From positions 372,001-436,000 of the forward strand of contig NZ_JARVCO010000012.1 in assembly GCF_034531395.1 (NCBI RefSeq): a stretch of DNA of 64,000 nt, read 5' to 3'. The notes beneath the pieces were generated by a model that was not told the DNA's origin, did not search any database, and worked only from the letters and a program-made list of their open reading frames with translations. This document shows, piece by piece, positions 36,177 to 44,826 of this stretch. Within the stretch, counting starts at the first letter, position 1, and each line of letters opens with the position of its first letter. Made by a program: the position numbers and the translations under genes. Source of the DNA: Pontiella agarivorans. GTDB taxonomy: Bacteria; Verrucomicrobiota; Kiritimatiellia; Kiritimatiellales; Pontiellaceae.

Positions 36177-39100
36177 TCAGGTCTTTAACAGCTTGATGAC
36201 GCGATAGAGCTCTGTGACCCCCCAGGCTTGAGCGCCGCAGCCGCGTTGGGTATGCGGATGGTTTCCGTCGATCACCTCCGGGCTCTGGCGCAGGCAGCCG
36301 TGGTTCAGCACGTCGGAGGAGCTGCCCAGAATGGACTGGGCGGTCTTGCGGGCGTCGTCGCCATAGACCATCACCAGTGCTTCGGCATAGGACGGGAAGG
36401 GCCAGGTCCAGGCGGTGCCGTTGTGATAGGCCGGTTTTCGGCGGGTATCTTCGTCACCGGAATAATGTCCCCAGTACGGACGTTGCGGATCATTCAGTAG
36501 ATGACCGTCGTTATACACGGGGCAGGGATGTTGCACCGGCCGGTCCGCCAGACTGCGAATCGCGCCGGGGATCAGCAACTGTTCGCATGCTTCAATAATA
36601 TGTTTGCAGAGATCGGAATCCGTCACGGCCCCGAGGGTAACCGCCAGCAGCTGGTTGGAGCGCAGGGCATCATCCTGTTCTGCATCAAAGGCACTTTCGC
36701 CCGGTTCGGCGGAGAGGCAGTCGGCCAGATAGGTGAAATCATCGGCTTCGATCAAAAACAGTTCCGAAATGGATTTTTCCACCAGCAGGGCCAGATTGTT
36801 CCAATTCTTGGATTTTTCCAGTTTTGCCAGCATATTCAGGGCATATTTCCACATGGCTTGAATTTCGATCGGATAGCCCGTGCGCGGGGTGCCGGCCGGG
36901 TAGTTGGTATCCATCCAGGTATAGTGCGACGGACTGAAAATCAGGCCCGATCGGGCATCAAACTGAATGCCGTTTTCGGTGCCTTTCATCAGGCCGTTCG
37001 CCAGCGCAATCAGCACCTCTTTCACCGAGCGGCCGTCCCCGCAGTCGGTCTTCAGCAGTTTTTTATTCCCCTGCGCCTGCATCAGTTCATCGCAGGCGAC
37101 AAAGAGCCAGAGCGGGGCATCGGAGGTTTCGCGGTTGTTGTCGTCGTTGCCGCGGATCATGTTCGGGATGGTACCGCCCTTTTCATACTTGGCGAACTGC
37201 AGCAGGATATTCTGCGCCTCTTCCAGGAAGCCGGCGGCAATGATGCCGCGCAGGCAGATCAGCGTATCGCGGCCCCAGTCGAGGAACCAGGGATAGCCGG
37301 CAATCACGGTCTGGAAGTCATCCCGCTTCACAATAAACTGTTTCATAGCGAGCTTCATCGAATCCTCGATGGAGATCGTTTCCTGTTTCACCGCCAGCGT
37401 CGGTTTTCCAAAGGTTGGAACCTTGTTGATCGATGCGGTCAGTTCTGCCGTCTGTTTGCCTTTGAGGTCGATCCGGAAATAGCCCGGGCTCCAGAGATCA
37501 CCCTCGCCGTCAATGCCGCGCTCGCGGTCGACGGGATGCTGAATCATGTAATACCACTCCTCCTCGGGATGGAATTCGCCCTTTTTCAGTTCCAGTTTCA
37601 GGCGGCGGTCGTGGGCCGGAGCAAATTCAAAACCGTTTTCCAGCGGCTGGACGGCACCGGGCCAGTTTTTTTCCGGGCCGTACATGGCCTTGGTGACTTC
37701 GTGGTTGTTGCGGTCTTCAATATCCGGCCGCAGGATCAGGGTGACCGGCAGCCGGTCCGCGAGGTGTTCCGGATCGCCGCCGGCGGGTTCGCGCACGAAG
37801 CTCAGTTTGACGGCATTGGTATCCGGATGCAGTTGCAGGGCGGCCTTGAGCGGGATCAGTTTCCCTTCCCCGACCGGGACTGCAAAGTCCCAGATCACCG
37901 TGCCGTCGTCGGCCACGGAAAAGCGTTTCTGACAGTCGAGAGTCAGTTCGTTGGAATAATCGCGGAAGACCACCCACGCACGGCAGCGTGAGAACATGGT
38001 ATGCCGGTCCACCGGCACTTCCGGGTCGAGGTTAGCGATGAGCAGACCGTCGTATTTGCTGCGCAGTTCGCCCCAGGCGACGCGCACCTGCGACAGCGCG
38101 CCGTGCTCGTTGGTACAGACGGCATAGCGGTCTTTATCGTGAATCGTCCCCGCTTTACAGGTCGTGATCACTTTTGCATTTTTTTCAGCGCAGAGTTGCA
38201 AGAGGGGTGCATGGATCTTCTGAATCTGATCTTCAAAGACGGTCAGCTTCAGCTTCAAGGCGGTATGCTGCTCCGGCATTTCCAGGGCTTGGAAAAGGGC
38301 AAAAGTTCCGCCGTCCGGCTGCGTCAGCGATTTTTCATGCGCCAGCGTTTTCCCATTTTTATCTTTGATCTCGGCAATGAAACCGACCGGCGCTTTGACC
38401 AGCAGAAAATGATCCGGCGGCAGCATGACGGTGCGATGCTGGTCGCGCGGCCACTGCCAGGTGGTGACAATCGGTTTCCCGCCCGCCAGCTCTTCGCAGA
38501 ATGTTTTGGGGTTTTCAATGAACTCAGCGGAGTTCGGCGGGAAGGAAGCCTGCGGCACATAAGTGGTGCCGCCCGATTTCAGCGAACTTTCTGTTAATAG
38601 AACGAATACATCCATAATTTTGGCTTTCAGCAATTGCTGTTCCGCCGCCCTGGTTCCTGTATAGGGGAGGTGGAGTATTTGGGAAACATCGTCCATCCAG
38701 GTTGGATTATCCGTCAGGCAGAGCACCTGGCCGGGTTGTAGCACAAAAGAGGATCCGTTGTGGGTCACCGCAGCGGCAGACATCAGGTCGGCTTTAAATG
38801 CGCTTAAATCATGCTGCCATTCCACGAAACCGTTACCTTCATGATTCAGATTGGCCAGAACCAGCAGACGGTGTTCGCCGGTGACGTCGGTGCGCAGAAC
38901 GGCTGCGGAGTTGTGATAGTTTTTGGTGATCATTTCCACCTTTCCGCCGGAATGGAATGACGGGTGGGTTTCCATGATGGCGTGGATGCGGCGTATCCAG
39001 TCGATCATGTTCGGTTCCGCACCCCAGTTCAGCGAATGGGCGTTGTGCACATTGATCTGCGTATCCGCGTACCATTCAACCCCGTTGGCAAAACCGAACG

Positions 39101-40424
39101 CGCCGTTGTGGGCAGTCAGCGCGCAGAAAGCCGCACGAAGCCGTGCAAAGGTATGCGAGACGGCGGCGAGGCGGGCATTGTCGTGTGTTTCCGCAAAGTG
39201 GATCAGGTTGCCTTTGCTCTCCGACACGCGGATCGATTCCGGCAGATAGCCGTCGACCTGCCCCTGGTCATAGTTCTGAAAGATTTCAGAATAGGCCCAG
39301 TTCATGCCGGAGTCGGCCAGCAGATGTTCGGTCACATGTTTATGGCCGCCGAGTCCTTCGAGCATGAAGATGGTGTCGGGATACTCCATGCGGACCTTGG
39401 CAATGATGTACTGCCAGGCTTCGAATGGAACCATATAGCCCGCGTCGCAGCGGTAGCCGTCAACGCCCTTGCGGCACCAGAAAAGAAAAACCTCGGCGAG
39501 CTCTTTCCAAAGTGCGCGGTGTTCGTGGTTGAGCTCTACCAGGTCGGCCCAGACATCGCCCCAGGCACCGGGCGATTTAAATTTGCCGTTTTCCTTCCGC
39601 TCAAACCAGTCGGGATGGTTGATCTGCAGCCATGAGCCCCAGCCGGTGTGGTTGATCGGCATGTCCATATAGAGCCGAGCCTTGCGTTTGTGCACTTCGT
39701 CGACAAGTTCTTCAAACTGCTCAAGCGGGGTGGTTTGTTTGTCAAATTCGGCGTGGACCGGATCGACGTCAAACAGGTCGAGCGGTGCAAAGGCACTGCC
39801 GAATCGGCCCATGCGGCCATACGTTGTCGGGGTGGGGTGAACGGGGAGCAACTGCACAATTTTGCAGCGCAGCGTACCGACAATAAAATCGAGTTCGTGG
39901 ATCAGATCGCGGAACTTTCCAGCCTTTGGAATAACCGTATAGCCCGCCTGATCCAGCTGGTGGATGGCATGTTCATCGCGCGAGTCGATGGCCCCTTTAT
40001 ATTTGGCTTCGCCGAACTGGCGGACAAAGGCGGTGTACATTGTGTTGCCGGCGCAGGTTTCGGCGGGTTCCACTTTCAGCACCGAGTTGCCGCCGTCGGG
40101 CCAGCAGATCTTTTTGGTTCCGGTTTCAATAAAGTAGGCCTTGGCTTCAAACCGTCCGACGCCGAGCAGGGGCAGGGTGAGAGTGAACCGGTTTTCGCCT
40201 TCGGCCTTCATCGGGAAATCATGCCAGTCGCGCGAGAGCGGCGGAAGCCCCTGCTCGGCGTGCATGATGATCTCGGTGTGGCGAGTGTGAGCATGGCCGA
40301 TGTTGGCACGCAGCCAGGCTTTGCCTTTTCTGCCCGTGTGGTTGGTGAGGGTGAACGTGACGGTGTCGCCGCGGAAGTGGATCGTGTGTTCACCCGGCGC
40401 GGGGTGTTGAATCAGATGGTCCAT
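36177..40424 (-). CDS. Glycogen debranching enzyme (GH13 plus GH133)
   Basis: The protein is 1,415 residues from the ATG at 40424, which has AGGGA five bases upstream; the open frame begins slightly earlier at 40442. The N-terminal GH13-type half holds a nucleophile-bearing VDGYRCDAGYMVP and an acid/base FMLEGLGG, as in 4-alpha-glucanotransferases. The C-terminal half has the GH133 amylo-1,6-glucosidase signature WFLDWGRDTLICLRGI, with later DNNRETSDAPLWLFVA and AWTWPFPSYAEALV. This resembles eukaryotic GDE, which does both activities in one chain. It is first in the glgA-glgB operon, transcribed leftward. Palindrome sites 9, 10 and 11 fall inside it. Confidence 0.9.
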   Translation of the reverse strand: MDHLIQHPAPGEHTIHFRGDTVTFTLTNHTGRKGKAWLRANIGHAHTRHTEIIMHAEQGLPPLSRDWHDFPMKAEGENRFTLTLPLLGVGRFEAKAYFIETGTKKICWPDGGNSVLKVEPAETCAGNTMYTAFVRQFGEAKYKGAIDSRDEHAIHQLDQAGYTVIPKAGKFRDLIHELDFIVGTLRCKIVQLLPVHPTPTTYGRMGRFGSAFAPLDLFDVDPVHAEFDKQTTPLEQFEELVDEVHKRKARLYMDMPINHTGWGSWLQINHPDWFERKENGKFKSPGAWGDVWADLVELNHEHRALWKELAEVFLFWCRKGVDGYRCDAGYMVPFEAWQYIIAKVRMEYPDTIFMLEGLGGHKHVTEHLLADSGMNWAYSEIFQNYDQGQVDGYLPESIRVSESKGNLIHFAETHDNARLAAVSHTFARLRAAFCALTAHNGAFGFANGVEWYADTQINVHNAHSLNWGAEPNMIDWIRRIHAIMETHPSFHSGGKVEMITKNYHNSAAVLRTDVTGEHRLLVLANLNHEGNGFVEWQHDLSAFKADLMSAAAVTHNGSSFVLQPGQVLCLTDNPTWMDDVSQILHLPYTGTRAAEQQLLKAKIMDVFVLLTESSLKSGGTTYVPQASFPPNSAEFIENPKTFCEELAGGKPIVTTWQWPRDQHRTVMLPPDHFLLVKAPVGFIAEIKDKNGKTLAHEKSLTQPDGGTFALFQALEMPEQHTALKLKLTVFEDQIQKIHAPLLQLCAEKNAKVITTCKAGTIHDKDRYAVCTNEHGALSQVRVAWGELRSKYDGLLIANLDPEVPVDRHTMFSRCRAWVVFRDYSNELTLDCQKRFSVADDGTVIWDFAVPVGEGKLIPLKAALQLHPDTNAVKLSFVREPAGGDPEHLADRLPVTLILRPDIEDRNNHEVTKAMYGPEKNWPGAVQPLENGFEFAPAHDRRLKLELKKGEFHPEEEWYYMIQHPVDRERGIDGEGDLWSPGYFRIDLKGKQTAELTASINKVPTFGKPTLAVKQETISIEDSMKLAMKQFIVKRDDFQTVIAGYPWFLDWGRDTLICLRGIIAAGFLEEAQNILLQFAKYEKGGTIPNMIRGNDDNNRETSDAPLWLFVACDELMQAQGNKKLLKTDCGDGRSVKEVLIALANGLMKGTENGIQFDARSGLIFSPSHYTWMDTNYPAGTPRTGYPIEIQAMWKYALNMLAKLEKSKNWNNLALLVEKSISELFLIEADDFTYLADCLSAEPGESAFDAEQDDALRSNQLLAVTLGAVTDSDLCKHIIEACEQLLIPGAIRSLADRPVQHPCPVYNDGHLLNDPQRPYWGHYSGDEDTRRKPAYHNGTAWTWPFPSYAEALVMVYGDDARKTAQSILGSSSDVLNHGCLRQSPEVIDGNHPHTQRGCGAQAWGVTELYRVIKLLKT
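37406..37420. repeat. 15-bp palindrome TTCCA-N5-TGGAA, site 9
   Basis: Perfect arms with centre AAGGT. It lies in the debranching enzyme, read on the minus strand as VPTFGK. Confidence 0.8.
38280..38294. repeat. 15-bp palindrome TTCCA-N5-TGGAA, site 10
   Basis: Perfect arms with centre GGGCT. It lies in the debranching enzyme, read on the minus strand as FQALE. Confidence 0.8.
39917..39931. repeat. 15-bp palindrome TTCCA-N5-TGGAA, site 11
   Basis: Perfect arms with centre GCCTT. It lies in the debranching enzyme, read on the minus strand as IPKAGK. Confidence 0.8.
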
Positions 40425-40519
40425 AAAAATCCCTGTTTTCAATTCGTTCCCGTCATTGGAAAAACTGAAGGTCTTATAGGCGGGAATGTATCCAATGTCT
40501 GGAAAAAAGGACGGGAGTT

Positions 40520-41524
40520 TTAGAGGGAATCGAGCTGGGCCCGGAATTCCGAATAGTGGAAAAGGCGGCGAAAGTTGCAGAGGCCGGAGAGGGCGCGGGA
40601 GTGAATGCGCAACCCGGTTTCTTCAAAAATGGACATGGGATTGAGTCCCCCGATGATAACGGCACCGGCCCGCTGCGGTCCGACGGGAACCCCGAAAATG
40701 GGCTGTCCGGGATGGCCGAGGCACAGCAGGCTGCCGAGTCCGGTTTCCTCCAGCCGGGCGGCAACGGCGTGCACGGTTTCTATACTTTCGGCCGGAAATT
40801 CGCGGAAACTTGCGCCGATGCGGCCGTTGCCGGTGGTTACTGCGCCGATGTAGTCGGCCATGCCGCTGCGGATGAACACTTCCAGGGGGTCGATGCTGGT
40901 GCCGTCGTAACTGATGATTTCCACAAAGCGGGTCGGATGGCTGTTTCTGAGTTCAAGCAGTCCGCCGAAACGTGAAACTGTGGGTACGCCGTGGCGCAGC
41001 AATACGCCGTTGAGGGTGATGGAGCAAACGGTTCCGATCCCGATCATCTCTTCGGGGATAACGGTGGTTCCGAATGTTTCGCCGGGTTCGAAAAGGGCCA
41101 TCATTTTTCCCATGGCATACCCTTTGGCAAATACTCTGCCGATGAGGCGGCGGTGTTCGCGGGTGATGTCGGCCGGTCGCACCAGTGAAAGATTCAGCAC
41201 TACATTGCCGGTGTATGTCGATGGATCAAAATCGGCGCGATAGGCCATGGTATCGATTTTTCCGGATAAAAAACCGATGTGTTCGAGTACCCGGGCTTCG
41301 TCGGCTTCGCGCATTCCGGCGGCGGTGATCCGGCGGCCGCGGCGACCGAGGTTTTCGGTCAGGCCGCGACGGTCGAGTTCCTGAAGGTAAAGACGGACGG
41401 TGCGATCGCTGATTTCCATCCCCCGGGCCACCAGAATATCGGTGATTCTCGCGCTGCCGAGCGGGCGTTCGCCGGCGCTGAGAACATCAAGAATAGCCAG
41501 TCGTTTGCGTTCACGTTTTTCCAT
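40520..41524 (-). CDS. nrpR: NrpR-type nitrogen regulator
   Basis: The 334-residue protein has an N-terminal winged helix-turn-helix (about residues 5-75; ILDVLSAGERPLGSARITDI, then SDRTVRLYLQELDRRGL) followed by one DUF128/NrpR domain (about 85-330; phrases VSRFGGLLELRN, VEIISYDGTSIDPLE, ASFREFPAES, GVPVGPQRAGAVIIGGLNP). NrpR represses nitrogen-assimilation genes in methanogens and releases DNA on binding 2-oxoglutarate. It is divergent from a glutamate-synthase-like gene 150 bp away, supporting a nitrogen role here. A single DUF128 domain is the shorter form of the family. A good AGGA ribosome site precedes ATG 41524. Confidence 0.88.
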   Translation of the reverse strand: MEKRERKRLAILDVLSAGERPLGSARITDILVARGMEISDRTVRLYLQELDRRGLTENLGRRGRRITAAGMREADEARVLEHIGFLSGKIDTMAYRADFDPSTYTGNVVLNLSLVRPADITREHRRLIGRVFAKGYAMGKMMALFEPGETFGTTVIPEEMIGIGTVCSITLNGVLLRHGVPTVSRFGGLLELRNSHPTRFVEIISYDGTSIDPLEVFIRSGMADYIGAVTTGNGRIGASFREFPAESIETVHAVAARLEETGLGSLLCLGHPGQPIFGVPVGPQRAGAVIIGGLNPMSIFEETGLRIHSRALSGLCNFRRLFHYSEFRAQLDSL

Positions 41525-41544
41525 AGGAGTCCTTTTGCGTTATG

Positions 41545-41584
41545 CGGCAAAAATGCCGAAAAAGTTTAATTAGATGAAGTCTAA
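41545..41584. promoter_or_regulatory. Two inverted repeats in the nrpR/glutamate-synthase divergent region
   Basis: CGGCA-N4-TGCCG (41545-41558) and TTAGA-N5-TCTAA (41570-41584) lie between the divergent starts. Both are good candidates for binding a dimeric regulator such as NrpR. The archaeal NrpR operator (GGAA-N6-TTCC) is not matched exactly, so the assignment is by position only. Confidence 0.45.
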
Positions 41585-41679
41585 ATCGTAAAAATGGCGC
41601 TAATTATAAGATGCTGTGTATCTTGTCCGGTATTCATTTGCCGGGAAAGGATCATATTAACCAATGGAGAATGGATGTC

Positions 41680-43326
41680 ATGATACACTGGCTCAAGAAC
41701 AACGATGCACTGGGAACAACAAACCGGGGGGTACCGTGTGAATCGGGCCTCTGCACCCTCTGCCGGGCGGACTGTAAGGGGCGATGCGAAACCTGGAGTT
41801 CGTGTCTGGTCGGGCGCAAACTGCTTTATCCGCGGGATTATCCGTTGACGACGGCCGGATCGGCCCATGTGACTTCGGTGGGAGTCGGTTATCAGTCGCT
41901 TCGCATTCAGGGATATGCGTACGGTGCAAACGGACTTTCCGAAGGCCTGAGCCACGATCCCGACGATTGCGTGTTTCCGAATGTGAATGTCGAGACTGAG
42001 TTCGGCGGTGAAATTAAAACCCGATGTCGCGTTCCGATTATGACGGGAGCGCTGGGATCCACCTTTATTGCGGCGCATTACTGGGATTCGTTTGCGGTTG
42101 GCGCGGCCATTTGCGGTTTCCCGATTGTGGTGGGCGAAAACGTCGTGGGAGTGGACCGGGCTGCGACTCTGGAGAACGGGCGGATTACGTCGGCACCGGA
42201 GCTGGACCATCGGATCAAAATGTTCATGCGCTACTATGACGGCTTCGGTGCGATCATTGTTCAGATGAATGTGGAGGATACCCGCAACGGGGTTGCAGAA
42301 TATCTGGCCGAGAAATACGGCGACAAGATTATTCTCGAATTGAAATGGGGACAGGGGGCGAAAAATATCGGTGGTGAAATCCAAGTGAAGTCGCTGGAAT
42401 ATGCGCAGTTCCTGAAAAACCGCGGGTATGTGGTGGATCCTGACCCGAATGACCCGACGGTGCAGGAAGCCTTCAAAAACCATGCCGTAACCGCCTTCGC
42501 CCGGCACAGCCGGCTCGGCAGCACCGATCTGGACACGCCGGCACAGGTGCAGGAAGACTTTATGAATTCGGTGGCCTATCTGCGCAAACTCGGCTTTAAG
42601 CGGATCTCGCTCAAAACCGGCGCATACGGCATGGAAGGGCTGGCCATGGCGATTCGTCTGGCGGCCGACTGTAATCTGGATCTGCTGACCATCGATGGTG
42701 CCGGCGGCGGAACCGGGATGAGTCCGTGGAATATGATGGACCATTGGGGGATTCCTTCACTGCCGCTACATGCCAAAGCCTATGAATACTGCCGTATGCT
42801 GGAGGAGCAGGGAGTGCACGTGCCGGATCTCTCCTTTGCCGGCGGTTTTGCGCGGGAAGATCATGTTTTTAAAGCACTGGCCCTCGGAGCTCCCTATGCA
42901 AAACTGGTCTGTATGGGGCGTGCACCGATGATTCCCGGTTTTCTGGGCAGCAATATTCAGGGGGTGTTCCAGCCGGAAAATCGTGAAAAACTGCATGGTC
43001 ACTGGGAGGATCTGCCGGCCACCGTCAAAGCGGTTGGCACCTATCCGGAAGAGATCTTTGCCGGTTGGGAAGAGGTGAAGAAAAAGGTGGGAGCTGATGA
43101 AATGAAGCATATCCCGTTCGGAGCAGTGGCCATGTATGGTTATGCCGATAAACTGGCCTGCGGACTTCAGCAGTTTATGGCGGGATCCCGAAAATTTTCG
43201 CTTTCGGAAGTCGCCCGCGAAGATCTGATGGCCGCCAACCGGGAGACGGAGGCCGAAACCGGCATTCCTTATATGACCGATGCCCAGGCCCCGAAAGCGG
43301 AGCAGATTATTAAGGGGAATTTCTGA
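41680..43326 (+). CDS. Glutamate synthase-type FMN-binding protein
   Basis: Using ATG 41680 (GGAGA 9 bases upstream; an ATG at 41671 is also possible) the product is about 548 residues. The N-terminus holds a cysteine-rich segment (GVPCESGLCTLCRADC, then KGRC). The rest is a glutamate-synthase central FMN-barrel domain (ELKWGQGAKNIGGEI, LDLLTIDGAGGGTGMSPW). It lacks the glutamine amidotransferase and the GXGXG domain of full GltB. Such archaeal-type stand-alone proteins couple to other subunits to make glutamate from 2-oxoglutarate and ammonia or glutamine. Control by the divergent NrpR is inferred from position. Confidence 0.82.
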   Translation: MIHWLKNNDALGTTNRGVPCESGLCTLCRADCKGRCETWSSCLVGRKLLYPRDYPLTTAGSAHVTSVGVGYQSLRIQGYAYGANGLSEGLSHDPDDCVFPNVNVETEFGGEIKTRCRVPIMTGALGSTFIAAHYWDSFAVGAAICGFPIVVGENVVGVDRAATLENGRITSAPELDHRIKMFMRYYDGFGAIIVQMNVEDTRNGVAEYLAEKYGDKIILELKWGQGAKNIGGEIQVKSLEYAQFLKNRGYVVDPDPNDPTVQEAFKNHAVTAFARHSRLGSTDLDTPAQVQEDFMNSVAYLRKLGFKRISLKTGAYGMEGLAMAIRLAADCNLDLLTIDGAGGGTGMSPWNMMDHWGIPSLPLHAKAYEYCRMLEEQGVHVPDLSFAGGFAREDHVFKALALGAPYAKLVCMGRAPMIPGFLGSNIQGVFQPENREKLHGHWEDLPATVKAVGTYPEEIFAGWEEVKKKVGADEMKHIPFGAVAMYGYADKLACGLQQFMAGSRKFSLSEVAREDLMAANRETEAETGIPYMTDAQAPKAEQIIKGNF

Positions 43327-43352
43327 GGCGCTGTTGCGCTTAATCGGCGTTC

Positions 43353-43389
43353 AGGACTGTGGGGTTTATGCCTTGCAGTCCTTTTTTTA
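43353..43389 (+). terminator. Rho-independent terminator after the glutamate-synthase-like gene
   Basis: AGGACTG (43353-43359) pairs with CAGTCCT (43376-43382) and a T-rich run follows directly. It separates this gene from trkA. Confidence 0.7.
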
Positions 43390-43479
43390 TCCGGAATCTG
43401 TCGATTGTTCTTATGTTTTTTTGTTGATAAGCTGGCCGTCTTTAAGCATATACGACCGCTTTTCGGCAGGGGAAAATAA

Positions 43480-44823
43480 ATGCGTATTGTGATTATCGGA
43501 GCAGGAAACGCAGGGCGTCAGCTGGCAAAACGGTTGTGCGACGAGAAGCATAGTGTCGTTATGATTGATCAGGATGCACGTGCGCTGGCCTCGGCCGAGG
43601 CGGGGCTGGATATCCTCACAGTCTGCGGGCCGGGCTCCAACCCGCGGGTGCTGGAAGAGGCGCAGGTGGGGAAATCGGATCTGCTGATTGCCGTGACGGA
43701 TAACGACGAAATCAATATTCTCTCCTGCCTGTTCGGCCATGCCGCCGGGGTGCAGGGAAAAATTGCGCGGGTCACGAATCCCGATTTTCTCGATACCTCC
43801 TCCGGATATGACCTCAAAAAAATGGGCATCGACCTGGTGATCAACCAGAAACAGGAATGTGCGCGGGAAGTGTTCAATATGCTGCAGATGCCCGGCGCCC
43901 TCGAAGCCTTTGATCTGTTTGCCGGGAAAGTGATGGTCGCCGGTTTTGCCATTAATGCCATGAGCCCGCTGCTCGACCGTACGCCCGCTGAATGCGATCG
44001 GCTGGATCTGATCCAAAGCGTGCGCGTGATTGCGATTCGCCGCAATAATCAACTGGTGGTGCCGCATGGAAATACGGTTTTCATGCAGAATGACGTGGTC
44101 TATCTGGTGGGAAAACGTGCGGATATTGCCAATTTCTTCCAATGGGTGCAGCCCGATATCGAGCCCTTCGAAAAGGTCATTATCGCCGGTGGCGGAGATC
44201 TGGGCCTCATGCTTGCAAAATGTATTGAAAACGAGGTCGATACCGTGTTGCTGGAGCAGGATGAAGAGCGCGCCCGGTTCTGTTCAACGGAGTTGAATAA
44301 AACGCTGATTCTACGCGCTGATGCTTTGACTGAAAGTGCACTGGAAGAATCGGGGCTTCATGATAAAACCGCTTTTGTGGCGCTGACCGGTGACGACGAG
44401 GGCAACATCATGAACTGCCTCATGGCGCAGAAGCAGGGGGCTTCTTTTACCGCCACACAGATTACCCGCACCGATTTTATTCCGGTGGTGGAATCGCTCT
44501 ATCTGGTGAACCGGGTGGTCAGTCCCTACATTTCCACGGCCAATGCGATCCTGCATTGGCTGCGCTCCAAAAAGGTCCGCGCCGCCTCGCTGTTGCACAA
44601 TCTGCCCGGCGAATTGCTTGATGTGGTTGTTGCGGCAAACCATAAAGTCGACGGTATGCAGATCAAGGATATCAAAATTCCGTCGACGGCCATTATCGCC
44701 ACCGTAATGCGCGAAGGCGAAGTGGTTACTGCAACCGGCGATCTGCAGTTGCAGGCGGAAGACCGGGTGCTGATTTTCTGCCATCCCGATGCCGTGAAGA
44801 AGATTCAGTCGATTTTCCTTTAA
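43480..44823 (+). CDS. trkA: Trk potassium uptake peripheral protein
   Basis: TrkA is the cytoplasmic NAD-binding regulatory ring of the Trk K+ channel. The 447-residue protein has two tandem RCK units. The first begins VIIGAGNAGRQLAKRLCDEK and contains VVMIDQDARAL; the second begins VIIAGGGDLGLMLAKCIENE. Each is followed by a TrkA-C domain. Length and repeat order match E. coli-type TrkA. It lies 3 bp before trkH and is almost certainly co-transcribed with it. Confidence 0.94.
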   Translation: MRIVIIGAGNAGRQLAKRLCDEKHSVVMIDQDARALASAEAGLDILTVCGPGSNPRVLEEAQVGKSDLLIAVTDNDEINILSCLFGHAAGVQGKIARVTNPDFLDTSSGYDLKKMGIDLVINQKQECAREVFNMLQMPGALEAFDLFAGKVMVAGFAINAMSPLLDRTPAECDRLDLIQSVRVIAIRRNNQLVVPHGNTVFMQNDVVYLVGKRADIANFFQWVQPDIEPFEKVIIAGGGDLGLMLAKCIENEVDTVLLEQDEERARFCSTELNKTLILRADALTESALEESGLHDKTAFVALTGDDEGNIMNCLMAQKQGASFTATQITRTDFIPVVESLYLVNRVVSPYISTANAILHWLRSKKVRAASLLHNLPGELLDVVVAANHKVDGMQIKDIKIPSTAIIATVMREGEVVTATGDLQLQAEDRVLIFCHPDAVKKIQSIFL

Positions 44824-44826
44824 GCT

